DNA of 61,094 bases, from positions 1 to 61,094 of the forward strand of contig JAEZVB010000133.1 in NCBI GenBank assembly GCA_023443285.1, given 5' to 3'. How positions within the stretch are numbered: the stretch's first letter is position 1; the number at the start of each line of letters is the position of its first letter. The stretch is from Bacillota bacterium (GTDB lineage: Bacteria > Bacillota > Negativicutes > Sporomusales > Sporomusaceae). The notes beneath the pieces are model-generated. The model was not told the DNA's origin. It saw only the letters and a program-made list of their open reading frames with translations, and ran no database searches. The position numbers were made by a program, and so were the translations under genes. Positions 9,186 to 15,102 of this stretch are shown here, one piece after another.

Positions 9186-9353
9186 ATGGGTAATATTTAT
9201 GACAATAATATGAAGTCAGATCACGGGCCAAATGGTCTAGAGCAGCGGCATCAGGGACCCTATGGAGGGAAGGAAGCTGATAATCTAAGTAATAAAGACG
9301 CTGGCAAGGTTCTGCAACAAACGAAAGACATAAAGGCTCGGCCAAAACAATAG
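9186..9353 (+). CDS. Small hydrophilic protein, 55 residues, function unknown
   Basis: Begins MGNIYDNNMKSDHGPNG and ends KDIKARPKQ. A strong AGGAGGTG ribosome site lies 7 nt before the ATG and a perfect-arm terminator begins 2 bp after the stop, so it is probably a real one-gene transcript. The product is polar, rich in Asn, Gln, Lys and Gly, with no Cys, membrane segment or signal peptide. I do not recognise the family; it resembles small spore- or stress-type hydrophilic proteins only in composition. Confidence 0.7.
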   Translation: MGNIYDNNMKSDHGPNGLEQRHQGPYGGKEADNLSNKDAGKVLQQTKDIKARPKQ

Positions 9354-9354
9354 G

Positions 9355-9405
9355 CAGAAAGCAAAGAAACCGTTCAGGATAATTTGACGGTTTCTTTGCT
9401 TTCTG
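9355..9405 (+). terminator. Strong terminator after the 55-residue gene
   Basis: A 19-bp perfect stem (CAGAAAGCAAAGAAACCGT and its complement) with a 13-nt loop. Confidence 0.85.
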
Positions 9406-9430
9406 TTCAGTTAATGAACTTAAGATGGAG

Positions 9431-10045
9431 TTAAAACAATTTTATCGAAGATAGCCACTTAAACGGGAAAAGCATCGATACCTTTTCTTGATAATTGCGA
9501 TAACTAGTTCCATATTCTGCAATAAGCCTACTCTCTTCAAGAAGTGTTCCAATTACTATGTAAACTGTAAGAATGAGGTTAATAATCAACGTTGCAACAT
9601 ATATATCGCGTATCCAAATTAAGATGATTACCGCCAAGTACCAGGGATGTCGTGTTATTCTAAAAATTCCTGATGTATCTATATCGCCAGTTGCAGACAA
9701 ACTGGCATACGAGTTTCCAGATTTAATTTGCCTAATTCCTGATAATTGCAACATGTCGTATTTTTTTAATCCGGAAAAGAAAAGTGTTAATACTATTATC
9801 AGCAGTAGCGACTGGACTATCAGAAAAAAGCCGTCCCACTCTAATAACAATTGGCCTTTTAAACGTCTACTGTAAAGGACTACCGGAATTAGCGTTATTA
9901 GAGAGACAACATTAAAAATAAGTCGATAAAAACGATATTTATTTCCCAATCTATTTCTTAGAAAATGTGTAATGGTCATTGAGATCATTACACTATGAAG
10001 CGTACACCATAGGCACCACAATAAGGCTAAAACGACATATTCCAT
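9431..10045 (-). CDS. NnrU/ICMT-like integral membrane methyltransferase-family protein
   Basis: A 204-residue membrane protein with about five helices. The C-terminal half carries the isoprenylcysteine methyltransferase / NnrU / MddA signature: RITRHPWYLA, then LLEESRLIAEYG..Y..Y, then LFPF. The His-Pro and the Glu-Glu are the expected SAM-binding positions. The substrate is unknown; relatives methylate isoprenyl-cysteine, methanethiol or phenolic lipids. An in-frame ATG exists at 10078, but AAGGAG sits 10 nt before the ATG at 10045, which I take as the start. Confidence 0.8.
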   Translation of the reverse strand: MEYVVLALLWCLWCTLHSVMISMTITHFLRNRLGNKYRFYRLIFNVVSLITLIPVVLYSRRLKGQLLLEWDGFFLIVQSLLLIIVLTLFFSGLKKYDMLQLSGIRQIKSGNSYASLSATGDIDTSGIFRITRHPWYLAVIILIWIRDIYVATLIINLILTVYIVIGTLLEESRLIAEYGTSYRNYQEKVSMLFPFKWLSSIKLF

Positions 10046-10333
10046 TTCAAATAATCTCCTTTTCTGCTTATTATACATTATATAGACGGAGTAATTTTTA
10101 CAAAAGATACACCAACTAAACGCGATTCAAAAATTTATGTAAGAACGATAAAGAAAAATGATTGAATTCGTCGTTTCCAGTTGATCAAAGCGACTGGTAG
10201 TATTAATTCCGAACGCCAAACGAGGCAACTCGCTTGGCATTTATAATCTAATTTTTACGAAAAGGTAGCTACTAGCGTAACTTTGAAGGTTCATCTGTTG
10301 CGTCTGGGTTCAATAGGTAGGTTCCTCAAACAT

Positions 10334-10407
10334 GCGGGTGTAGCTCAATGGTAGAGCTCTAGCTTCCCAAGCTAGCTACGAGGGTTCGATTCCCTTCACC
10401 CGCTCCA
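10334..10407 (+). tRNA. tRNA-Gly (anticodon CCC)
   Basis: A complete cloverleaf: acceptor stem GCGGGTG/CACCCGC, D-arm with GGTAG, anticodon stem CTAGC/GCTAG around loop TTCCCAA (anticodon CCC), T-arm AGGG-TTCGATT-CCCT, and an encoded CCA end. The 290 bp before it (10046-10333) hold no gene that I can support. Confidence 0.97.
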
Positions 10408-10412
10408 ATTTT

Positions 10413-10453
10413 ACACCCATCATTTACTAAAAAAGTAAGTGATGGGTGTTTTT
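10413..10453 (+). terminator. Terminator of tRNA-Gly
   Basis: Stem ACACCCATCATTTACT / AGTAAGTGATGGGTGT followed by TTTTTAT. Nearly the same stem occurs again at 14054-14094. Confidence 0.9.
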
Positions 10454-10502
10454 ATATAAACGATGTTGCCGGATAAATATATTATAGTTTGCTAGCAAAA
10501 AT

Positions 10503-10548
10503 ATGCCCCCGTTACTTAAGCAGGATGCTTAGGTGACAAGGGCATATT
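10503..10548 (-). terminator. Terminator of the Met-rich lipoprotein gene
   Basis: A branched hairpin (ATATGCCC...GGGCATAT enclosing CTTAAGCA/TGCTTAGG). On the minus strand it is followed by a TTTTTG run. Confidence 0.7.
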
Positions 10549-10609
10549 GTCATGATAAGTTAATAGTTAATCGCACTAGCTGATTCGTCTTTTATTAATA
10601 GATCATTAA

Positions 10610-11089
10610 TTATTGTTTTATTGTCTCTTTAGCAATCGGAGCAAGTCGAGGATCTTTGACCATTGATCTAAAGGTGTCTTTCATCGCAGGATCGGCCATG
10701 ATGTCAACCATAGGTTGGCGCATTGCGGGATCAGACATCATTTTTACCATTGAAGCACGTAGCTCTGGGTTGCTCATATTTTGCACCATACTTTGTTGCA
10801 TGGCCGGATCTTTCATCATTTCAGTCATTGTCGCTTGCATTTGAGGGGAACTCATCATCGAAATCATGGCCTGACGATTCTGGGGGGAAGACATAGCATT
10901 TCTCATAGCATCAGGGTTATTCTGCATCATAGTGGATGGATCCATTTGCCCCATCATGTTCATTTGCGGTGCTGGGGTTGTAGGTGATTGCTCAGGCTTT
11001 TTCTGTGGCTGGGAGCAGCCGACTATTACAAGTGCTATCAGCAAAAAAGTGATGGTAAAAAGTCTTGAATGTAAGTTGCTGGATTTCAT
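10610..11089 (-). CDS. Met-rich lipoprotein made of 13-residue repeats
   Basis: A 159-residue lipoprotein. The signal peptide ends in a lipobox (IVGCSQ; lipidated Cys at 25). A Pro/Gln-rich spacer is followed by about seven consecutive units of exactly 13 residues of the form xPxMxxxMxxMMx, e.g. DPAMQQSMVQNMS, NPELRASMVKMMS and DPAMRQPMVDIMA. Each unit begins with Asn/Asp/Ser-Pro and carries Met at fixed positions, while the last two units lose Met. Such regular Met spacing suggests soft-metal (copper or silver) binding or a helical protein-binding surface. The family is not one I can name. It is divergent from the secreted Met-rich gene at 11262, and an operator-like motif lies between. Confidence 0.85.
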   Translation of the reverse strand: MKSSNLHSRLFTITFLLIALVIVGCSQPQKKPEQSPTTPAPQMNMMGQMDPSTMMQNNPDAMRNAMSSPQNRQAMISMMSSPQMQATMTEMMKDPAMQQSMVQNMSNPELRASMVKMMSDPAMRQPMVDIMADPAMKDTFRSMVKDPRLAPIAKETIKQ

Positions 11090-11123
11090 AGTGACCTCCT
11101 ATATGTTTATATGCTTTACATGT

Positions 11124-11137
11124 AGATTGCTCACATT
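11124..11137. promoter_or_regulatory. Shared operator-like motif, copy 1
   Basis: AGATTGCTCACATT lies between the divergent lipoprotein and secreted-protein genes. It matches AGGTTGCTCACATT at 11641, and its core TTSYTCACAWT recurs at 11207 and 13553. A binding site of the local OmpR-type regulator is inferred. Confidence 0.45.
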
Positions 11138-11206
11138 TAATTATTGTTATGCTTTTAGGATTTAGGAGCTAAAATCACACAACATCTTCAAAGAAACATT
11201 CATAAG

Positions 11207-11230
11207 TTCTTCACAATGACTAGTTATAAT
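11207..11230 (+). promoter_or_regulatory. Shared motif copy 2 with -10 box, promoter of the secreted Met-rich gene
   Basis: TTCTTCACAATGA is followed after exactly 5 nt by TATAAT, about 30 bp before the ATG at 11262. The same motif and spacing occur at 13553-13576. It looks like a response-regulator site standing in for a -35 box. Confidence 0.5.
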
Positions 11231-11261
11231 AAAGACAGATTCAATCAAGGAGGAACATAAA

Positions 11262-11537
11262 ATGAAAAAAGGTTTAATTTTAGGTCTAGCAGCATCACTG
11301 GCTATCACACTAGGGGCTACCTGGGTTCTTGCTGAATCGCCTTCACAGGGTATGATGAATATGGGCAATATGAACGCGATGCATAAGCAGATGGTGGAGC
11401 AGTGTGTAAAAGACGGTGTATTGACACCTGAGCAAGCCAAAATTATGGATGAACATATGGCTAATATGGGATCCCAAATGGGTGACAATGCCGGTTGCCA
11501 CTCTAGTCAACAAAGTACGGTAACTCCTCAACAATAA
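11262..11537 (+). CDS. Small secreted Met/His-rich protein
   Basis: A 91-residue protein with a clear signal peptide (LILGLAASLAITLGATWVLA, cleavage near AES). The mature part is rich in Met and has scattered His (MMNMGNMNAMHKQM, DEHMANMGSQMGDN) and ends GCHSSQQ. A helix-forming middle (KDGVLTPEQAKIMDEHM) resembles the metal-sensing periplasmic CpxP/YckD-type small proteins in layout only. The composition suggests Cu/Ag or other soft-metal binding outside the cytoplasm; this is inference. AAGGAGG precedes the ATG, and a terminator follows before the two-component genes. Confidence 0.8.
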   Translation: MKKGLILGLAASLAITLGATWVLAESPSQGMMNMGNMNAMHKQMVEQCVKDGVLTPEQAKIMDEHMANMGSQMGDNAGCHSSQQSTVTPQQ

Positions 11538-11549
11538 ACGGATATTTGG

Positions 11550-11586
11550 CAAACAGCCTTCCTACTTGTGGATGGCTGTTTGTTTA
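11550..11586 (+). terminator. Terminator of the secreted Met-rich gene
   Basis: Stem CAAACAGCC/GGCTGTTTG followed by TTTAT. Confidence 0.75.
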
Positions 11587-11640
11587 TAGCATACATAGTA
11601 TATTCATATACTTTATTAGAACAATGCATACCATATTCAT

Positions 11641-11654
11641 AGGTTGCTCACATT
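11641..11654. promoter_or_regulatory. Shared operator-like motif, copy 3, upstream of the response regulator
   Basis: AGGTTGCTCACATT lies about 50 bp before the response regulator ATG, matching copy 1 at 13 of 14 positions. It suggests autoregulation of the two-component system. Confidence 0.45.
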
Positions 11655-11705
11655 AGTATATCCAAGGATAATTTTTTGAAAAAGGATGAAACTGGGAGGT
11701 AAAAA

Positions 11706-12401
11706 ATGTCACAAAGGTCGGTTTTAATTGTTGATGATGATATAAAACTGGTAGAGTTGCTGCAATTGTATTTTCAAAAAGAGGGGTTTATTGTATTCAC
11801 GGCTAATGAGGGTTTAGCCGCTTTGAAAATCGCTCGTGAGAAAGAACCTGATATCTTGGTGCTTGACTTAATGCTTCCGGGGATGGATGGTTGGGATATC
11901 TGCAGAACCTTGAGGAAAGATAGTGAAGTACCTATATTAATGCTGACCGCCCGTGATGAGGAGAGCGACAGGTTAGTTGGTCTAGAGATTGGTGCCGATG
12001 ACTATGTGACGAAACCCTTTAGCCCTAAAGAAGTCGTGGCTCGTGCCAAAGCCATTTTGCGCCGAACAAAGCAAACAACGGTGAAAACAGAACCAGTGCG
12101 AATGGGGGATGTCGTCATTGAATTGGAACAGCATCTGGTAACAAAAGGCGGACAACCTGTGGAACTCACGCCGACCGAGTTTAAGATATTGGAACTGTTG
12201 GCTGCTAACCCGGGGCGAGTATTCAGTCGCTTGCAAATTGCTGAGCAAACACAAGGCTACTCCTTCGAGAGCTATGAACGCACAATTGATGCGCATGTTA
12301 AGAATCTGAGGCGAAAGATGGAAGACAACCCCAAAGAACCGGAATACATTCAAACTGTTTATGGCGTAGGTTACCGTATGGCAGGTAATCAAAATGAATA
12401 G
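11706..12401 (+). CDS. OmpR-family response regulator
   Basis: A 231-residue DNA-binding regulator. The receiver domain has the acidic pocket (VDDDIK), the phospho-acceptor Asp in VLDLMLPGMDG (near residue 55), Thr in LMLTARDE and Lys in YVTKPFSP. The C-terminal winged helix has ELTPTEFKILELL and ERTIDAHVKNLRRKM. The histidine kinase gene overlaps its end by 8 bp, so they form a pair. Based on neighbours and on a motif repeated four times nearby, it probably controls the Met-rich envelope genes on both sides. Confidence 0.95.
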   Translation: MSQRSVLIVDDDIKLVELLQLYFQKEGFIVFTANEGLAALKIAREKEPDILVLDLMLPGMDGWDICRTLRKDSEVPILMLTARDEESDRLVGLEIGADDYVTKPFSPKEVVARAKAILRRTKQTTVKTEPVRMGDVVIELEQHLVTKGGQPVELTPTEFKILELLAANPGRVFSRLQIAEQTQGYSFESYERTIDAHVKNLRRKMEDNPKEPEYIQTVYGVGYRMAGNQNE

Positions 12402-13551
12402 TATAATATATCGGATTACAGGACTCGTGTTCCTGGCGGTAGCCACAACTGTATTTCTGCTTATTTATTTGGCTAACGCACAAATGACGGAATTGTTCCA
12501 AGAGTATGTTACTGTGCAACAAATAGAAATGCACCACAGTATAATGACTCATATGGATCGCAACAGTCAGTCTATTACAATGGGTACTTCGGAGCTAAAC
12601 TTTTTAACATCAGTGCATCAGTCGCTCATTTGGGTTGGTATAGCTTTATTAGTAGCTGGACTTGCTGCCAGTTATGCCTTAGCCTGTAGTATTAGCATAC
12701 CTCTGCGAAAGCTAAGTGCTGCTGCTATTGAGATTGAACGTGGGAATTTTGCGCAGAAAGTACCTGTAACAGCGAATGACGAAGTGGGAAGTCTTGCTAT
12801 AATATTTAACCGTATGGCAGAAACACTTGATAATAACAGTAGGTTAAGGCAACAATTTCTTGCCAACATTGCTCATGAGCTGCGTACACCACTTGCAATT
12901 ATTCAAGGCCATTTGGAGGGGATGATTGACGGTGTCATTGAGCCTAATCCAAAACAGTTGAATTCCCTTCATGAAGAAGCTGTGCGTCTATCGCGCCTAA
13001 TTAAAGACCTAAAGGATTTATCACTCGCAGAAGTTCGCCAACTATCATTGGAGATTAAAGCGGTTGCTGTTAATCAAACGATTAAGCAGGTTTTATATAT
13101 GCTAAAACCACTTGCTGATGAAAAAAAAGTTTACATTGAGCAGCACTTGGCGCAAGAACTGCCTGTAATTATGGCAGATGCAGATAGAATATATCAGATA
13201 TTCTATAACCTTATCACTAATGCCATTCACTATGCCGCAACTGGTGGTCAAGTAGTTGTCTCTACCGAACGAACAAAGCTAGAGGAGCAGGAATGGATAA
13301 AGGTTACAGTTGCCGATAATGGCTCAGGTATTAATAGCGTTGATTTACCTTATATTTTTGACCATTTCTATCGAGGTGATAAGTCACGGGATAGAAAAAG
13401 TGGAGGAACAGGCCTTGGCTTGGCTATCGTCAAACAACTCGCAGAAATTCACGGTGCAAGAGTGCAAGTGGAGAGCAGTGTAGGAAAGGGGAGCATTTTT
13501 TATGTTCTGTTACCTACAAAAGTTCACGAAAAAGCCATAGTATCTTCATAA
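12394..13551 (+). CDS. Membrane histidine kinase with short Met/His-rich sensor loop
   Basis: A 385-residue partner of the preceding regulator. Two membrane segments (about residues 5-24 and 72-95) bracket a loop of only about 45 residues containing EMHHSIMTHMDRN and SITMG, rich in Met and His. HAMP follows, then a HisKA domain with the phospho-acceptor His in FLANIAHELRTPLAI, and a HATPase_c domain (NLITNAIHYA, DNGSGI, GGTGLGLAIV). The short loop is like CusS/BaeS-type metal or envelope sensors; the Met/His residues suggest direct binding of Cu or Ag. The start ATG overlaps the regulator gene and lacks a separate strong ribosome site, so translational coupling is likely. Confidence 0.93.
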   Translation: MNSIIYRITGLVFLAVATTVFLLIYLANAQMTELFQEYVTVQQIEMHHSIMTHMDRNSQSITMGTSELNFLTSVHQSLIWVGIALLVAGLAASYALACSISIPLRKLSAAAIEIERGNFAQKVPVTANDEVGSLAIIFNRMAETLDNNSRLRQQFLANIAHELRTPLAIIQGHLEGMIDGVIEPNPKQLNSLHEEAVRLSRLIKDLKDLSLAEVRQLSLEIKAVAVNQTIKQVLYMLKPLADEKKVYIEQHLAQELPVIMADADRIYQIFYNLITNAIHYAATGGQVVVSTERTKLEEQEWIKVTVADNGSGINSVDLPYIFDHFYRGDKSRDRKSGGTGLGLAIVKQLAEIHGARVQVESSVGKGSIFYVLLPTKVHEKAIVSS

Positions 13552-13552
13552 T

Positions 13553-13576
13553 TTCTTCACATTGATCGAGTAATAT
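13553..13576 (+). promoter_or_regulatory. Shared motif copy 4 with -10-like box
   Basis: TTCTTCACATTGA is followed after 5 nt by TAATAT, the same architecture as at 11207-11230. It begins right at the kinase stop codon and precedes the 32-residue membrane peptide gene. Confidence 0.45.
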
Positions 13577-13620
13577 AGATATTAGGATAATGTGAACTAG
13601 CGGTAGAGAGGTGATGGCGG

Positions 13621-13719
13621 ATGATGTGGTTTCTGTTTTTTATTAACTTGTTTGTAATAATTTTTGTTATCAATATAATTGCAAAACTGAAAGCTAGTGA
13701 AGAGGCAGGATATAAATAA
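13621..13719 (+). CDS. Single-pass membrane peptide, 32 residues
   Basis: Begins MMWFLFFINLFVIIF and ends AKLKASEEAGYK: one hydrophobic helix of about 20 residues followed by a charged tail. A GAGAGGTG ribosome site lies just upstream, a candidate regulated promoter precedes it, and a terminator overlaps its stop codon. This is the form of small membrane peptides that modulate sensors or transporters. The role here is unknown but may be linked to the adjacent kinase. Confidence 0.6.
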   Translation: MMWFLFFINLFVIIFVINIIAKLKASEEAGYK

Positions 13720-13752
13720 CCTGGATGGTTAACCCAGCTAGGTTATTTAGAA
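13714..13752 (+). terminator. Terminator of the small membrane peptide gene
   Basis: Stem AAATAACCT/AGGTTATTT overlapping the TAA stop, with an internal CTGG/CCAG pairing. It lacks a clean T-run. Confidence 0.5.
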
Positions 13753-13961
13753 AAATATATAATAGTTGCAAAAATCAGAATATTGATATATAATGAAAAC
13801 AAGACAAGAAGAGGATAGAAGGAAGCGCAGAAAAGAGACGCGCAGGGATGAGGAGGCGATTTCAACTGAAATGTAACCTTAGTAGATCCCACAATTTAAT
13901 AGAATATCGCTTAGCGTCTATCTAAAGACGCTAAATAGTACAATGTGCATTGTACAAAAAT

Positions 13962-13996
13962 AAGGGAACACAACTTGAAAGCGTGTTCCCTTTTAA
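13962..13996 (+). terminator. Terminator in gene-free region
   Basis: Stem AAGGGAACAC/GTGTTCCCTT followed by TTAA. It ends a possible small transcript. Confidence 0.65.
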
Positions 13997-14053
13997 TTTC
14001 GGTGCGGCCTTAAAAAAGGAGTGGAAAAAATTCCTATCGCCAGCTCAAGATAG

Positions 14054-14094
14054 CACCCATTATTTACTGAAAAGTAAGTAGTGGGTGTTTTTTT
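14054..14094 (+). terminator. Terminator resembling the tRNA-Gly terminator
   Basis: Stem CACCCATTATTTACT / AGTAAGTAGTGGGTG and seven T. The arms are nearly identical to those at 10413-10453, although no tRNA precedes it. Confidence 0.85.
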
Positions 14095-14158
14095 GTCATG
14101 TTAGGGGTTACTTTACAATAGTAAGCTATCGGCAACATTAATTTATAAATGAATATAG

Positions 14159-14275
14159 TATAAACAAAAGAAGCATCAGGAGGTAATTGCTGACATCTCT
14201 GCAAATAGCGGTACGCAAATTGATCCGGAACTAGCCGATAGCTTTATTAAATTATTAGGTGGGCAAGCCAGATAA
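14159..14275 (+). pseudogene. Relic: C-terminal end of an HD-GYP phosphodiesterase gene
   Basis: The frame reads YKQKKHQEVIADISANSG then TQIDPELADSF and IKLLGGQAR before a TAA. This matches the last ~35 residues of HD-GYP domains; compare KEVIVELTDNAGTQFDP near the end of the protein at 168-2879. A stop lies directly upstream and none of the catalytic HD-GYP core remains nearby, so this is the stump of a deleted gene, evidence of past rearrangement. Confidence 0.7.
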
Positions 14276-14380
14276 TGTGCAACTTATTAATTCTTCTTTT
14301 AATTGTCAAAAAAAGTACTCTGTGACGAACAGGAACATATAATTTTATAAAGTATTTCATTGCGATAGGAGGAGGTTCTT

Positions 14381-15043
14381 ATGAGGCCGGTTGTCTTACG
14401 TTCGAACTTTACTGACTATTATGACAACTATTTTGATAGCCCGTCATCGATGTCACCACTGGTATTCGAACGGTATACAAATCTAGGCATGAATCGCAGC
14501 GAAATATTGGGATTTCTTGCTCGTAATGGTTTTTCTGTTCCTAAACATGGGATTGTTAAACATATCAGCAAGTGGGCACCCCATCTAAGAGATGATCAGT
14601 ATATAGTCATCTACCTTGATGACAAAAGTCATAGAGGAGAAAACAAATTGTTGGTGACGGTCGGCGAAGGGGTACAAAGTCATCCCAATTGTCTTGCTGC
14701 AGAATTTTTAGGCAGTAGCAAAGATAGTGGGAACGCTCTGCGGTTAGTACAAATCGGAATGAAATTTTTTTGGATTTCGCTGCAAAGTGATGATTGGCGG
14801 GCCAGTTCCGGTTCAGTAAAGGCTCGCATCAAAAAGCACGGTACAGGGATGCAGTCAAACCTTCTCTATCCTCTATGGGCCATTGATTTTGTGCCTGTTC
14901 GATTTAGTGGTAACGAAGTCTTGTTCGCAGTTGATTTTAGTTCTTCTCCAATTGTTGGCGAGTATGGTATGGATGAAATTTTAGATGCGCCGACAGCAGC
15001 CGTGGAAATTAAGCAAATGCTGAATATATTTAATGGTCGCTAA
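14381..15043 (+). CDS. Hypothetical protein, 220 residues, next to PPi-PFK
   Basis: I do not recognise this family. The product looks soluble, with no signal peptide or membrane segment, few Cys and scattered aromatic residues. It begins with LRSNFTDYYDNYFD and has a possible helical segment (NLGMNRSEILGFLARNG) followed by a mixed alpha/beta region (DDQYIVIYLDD, NKLLVTVGEG, GMKFFWISLQSDDW, WAIDFVPV). A strong AGGAGGAGG site precedes the ATG. The PPi-phosphofructokinase gene starts 59 bp after its stop on the same strand with no terminator between, so they are probably co-transcribed. Confidence 0.75.
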   Translation: MRPVVLRSNFTDYYDNYFDSPSSMSPLVFERYTNLGMNRSEILGFLARNGFSVPKHGIVKHISKWAPHLRDDQYIVIYLDDKSHRGENKLLVTVGEGVQSHPNCLAAEFLGSSKDSGNALRLVQIGMKFFWISLQSDDWRASSGSVKARIKKHGTGMQSNLLYPLWAIDFVPVRFSGNEVLFAVDFSSSPIVGEYGMDEILDAPTAAVEIKQMLNIFNGR

Positions 15044-15102
15044 TATAAGTAATATAAGTAGAGTGCTAAATGCAGTGTGTGGCAGCGATTGGGGGAGATA
15101 GT

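Larger units (their letters stand above)
13753..14100 (+). other. Structured stretch without a recognised gene; possible small RNA
   Basis: It contains, in order, a purine-rich segment with a 27-codon reading frame lacking a ribosome site (13793-13876), a hairpin TTAGCGTC/GACGCTAA (13911-13934), an 18-bp palindrome GTACAATG-TG-CATTGTAC (13938-13955), a terminator (13962-13996) and a second terminator (14054-14094). The ordered structures suggest one or two short non-coding transcripts. I recognise no known RNA family. Confidence 0.35.

Noticed and set aside
11982..12446. 154-codon minus-strand frame
   Set aside because: Antisense to the response regulator, with no recognisable motif.
13793..13876. 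27-codon charged frame MKTRQEEDRRKRRKETRRDE...
   Set aside because: No ribosome site before the ATG and very biased composition; more likely purine-rich non-coding sequence.
13793..14095. CRISPR-like or REP array suggested by repeated hairpins
   Set aside because: The hairpins differ in sequence and no regularly spaced direct repeat exists.
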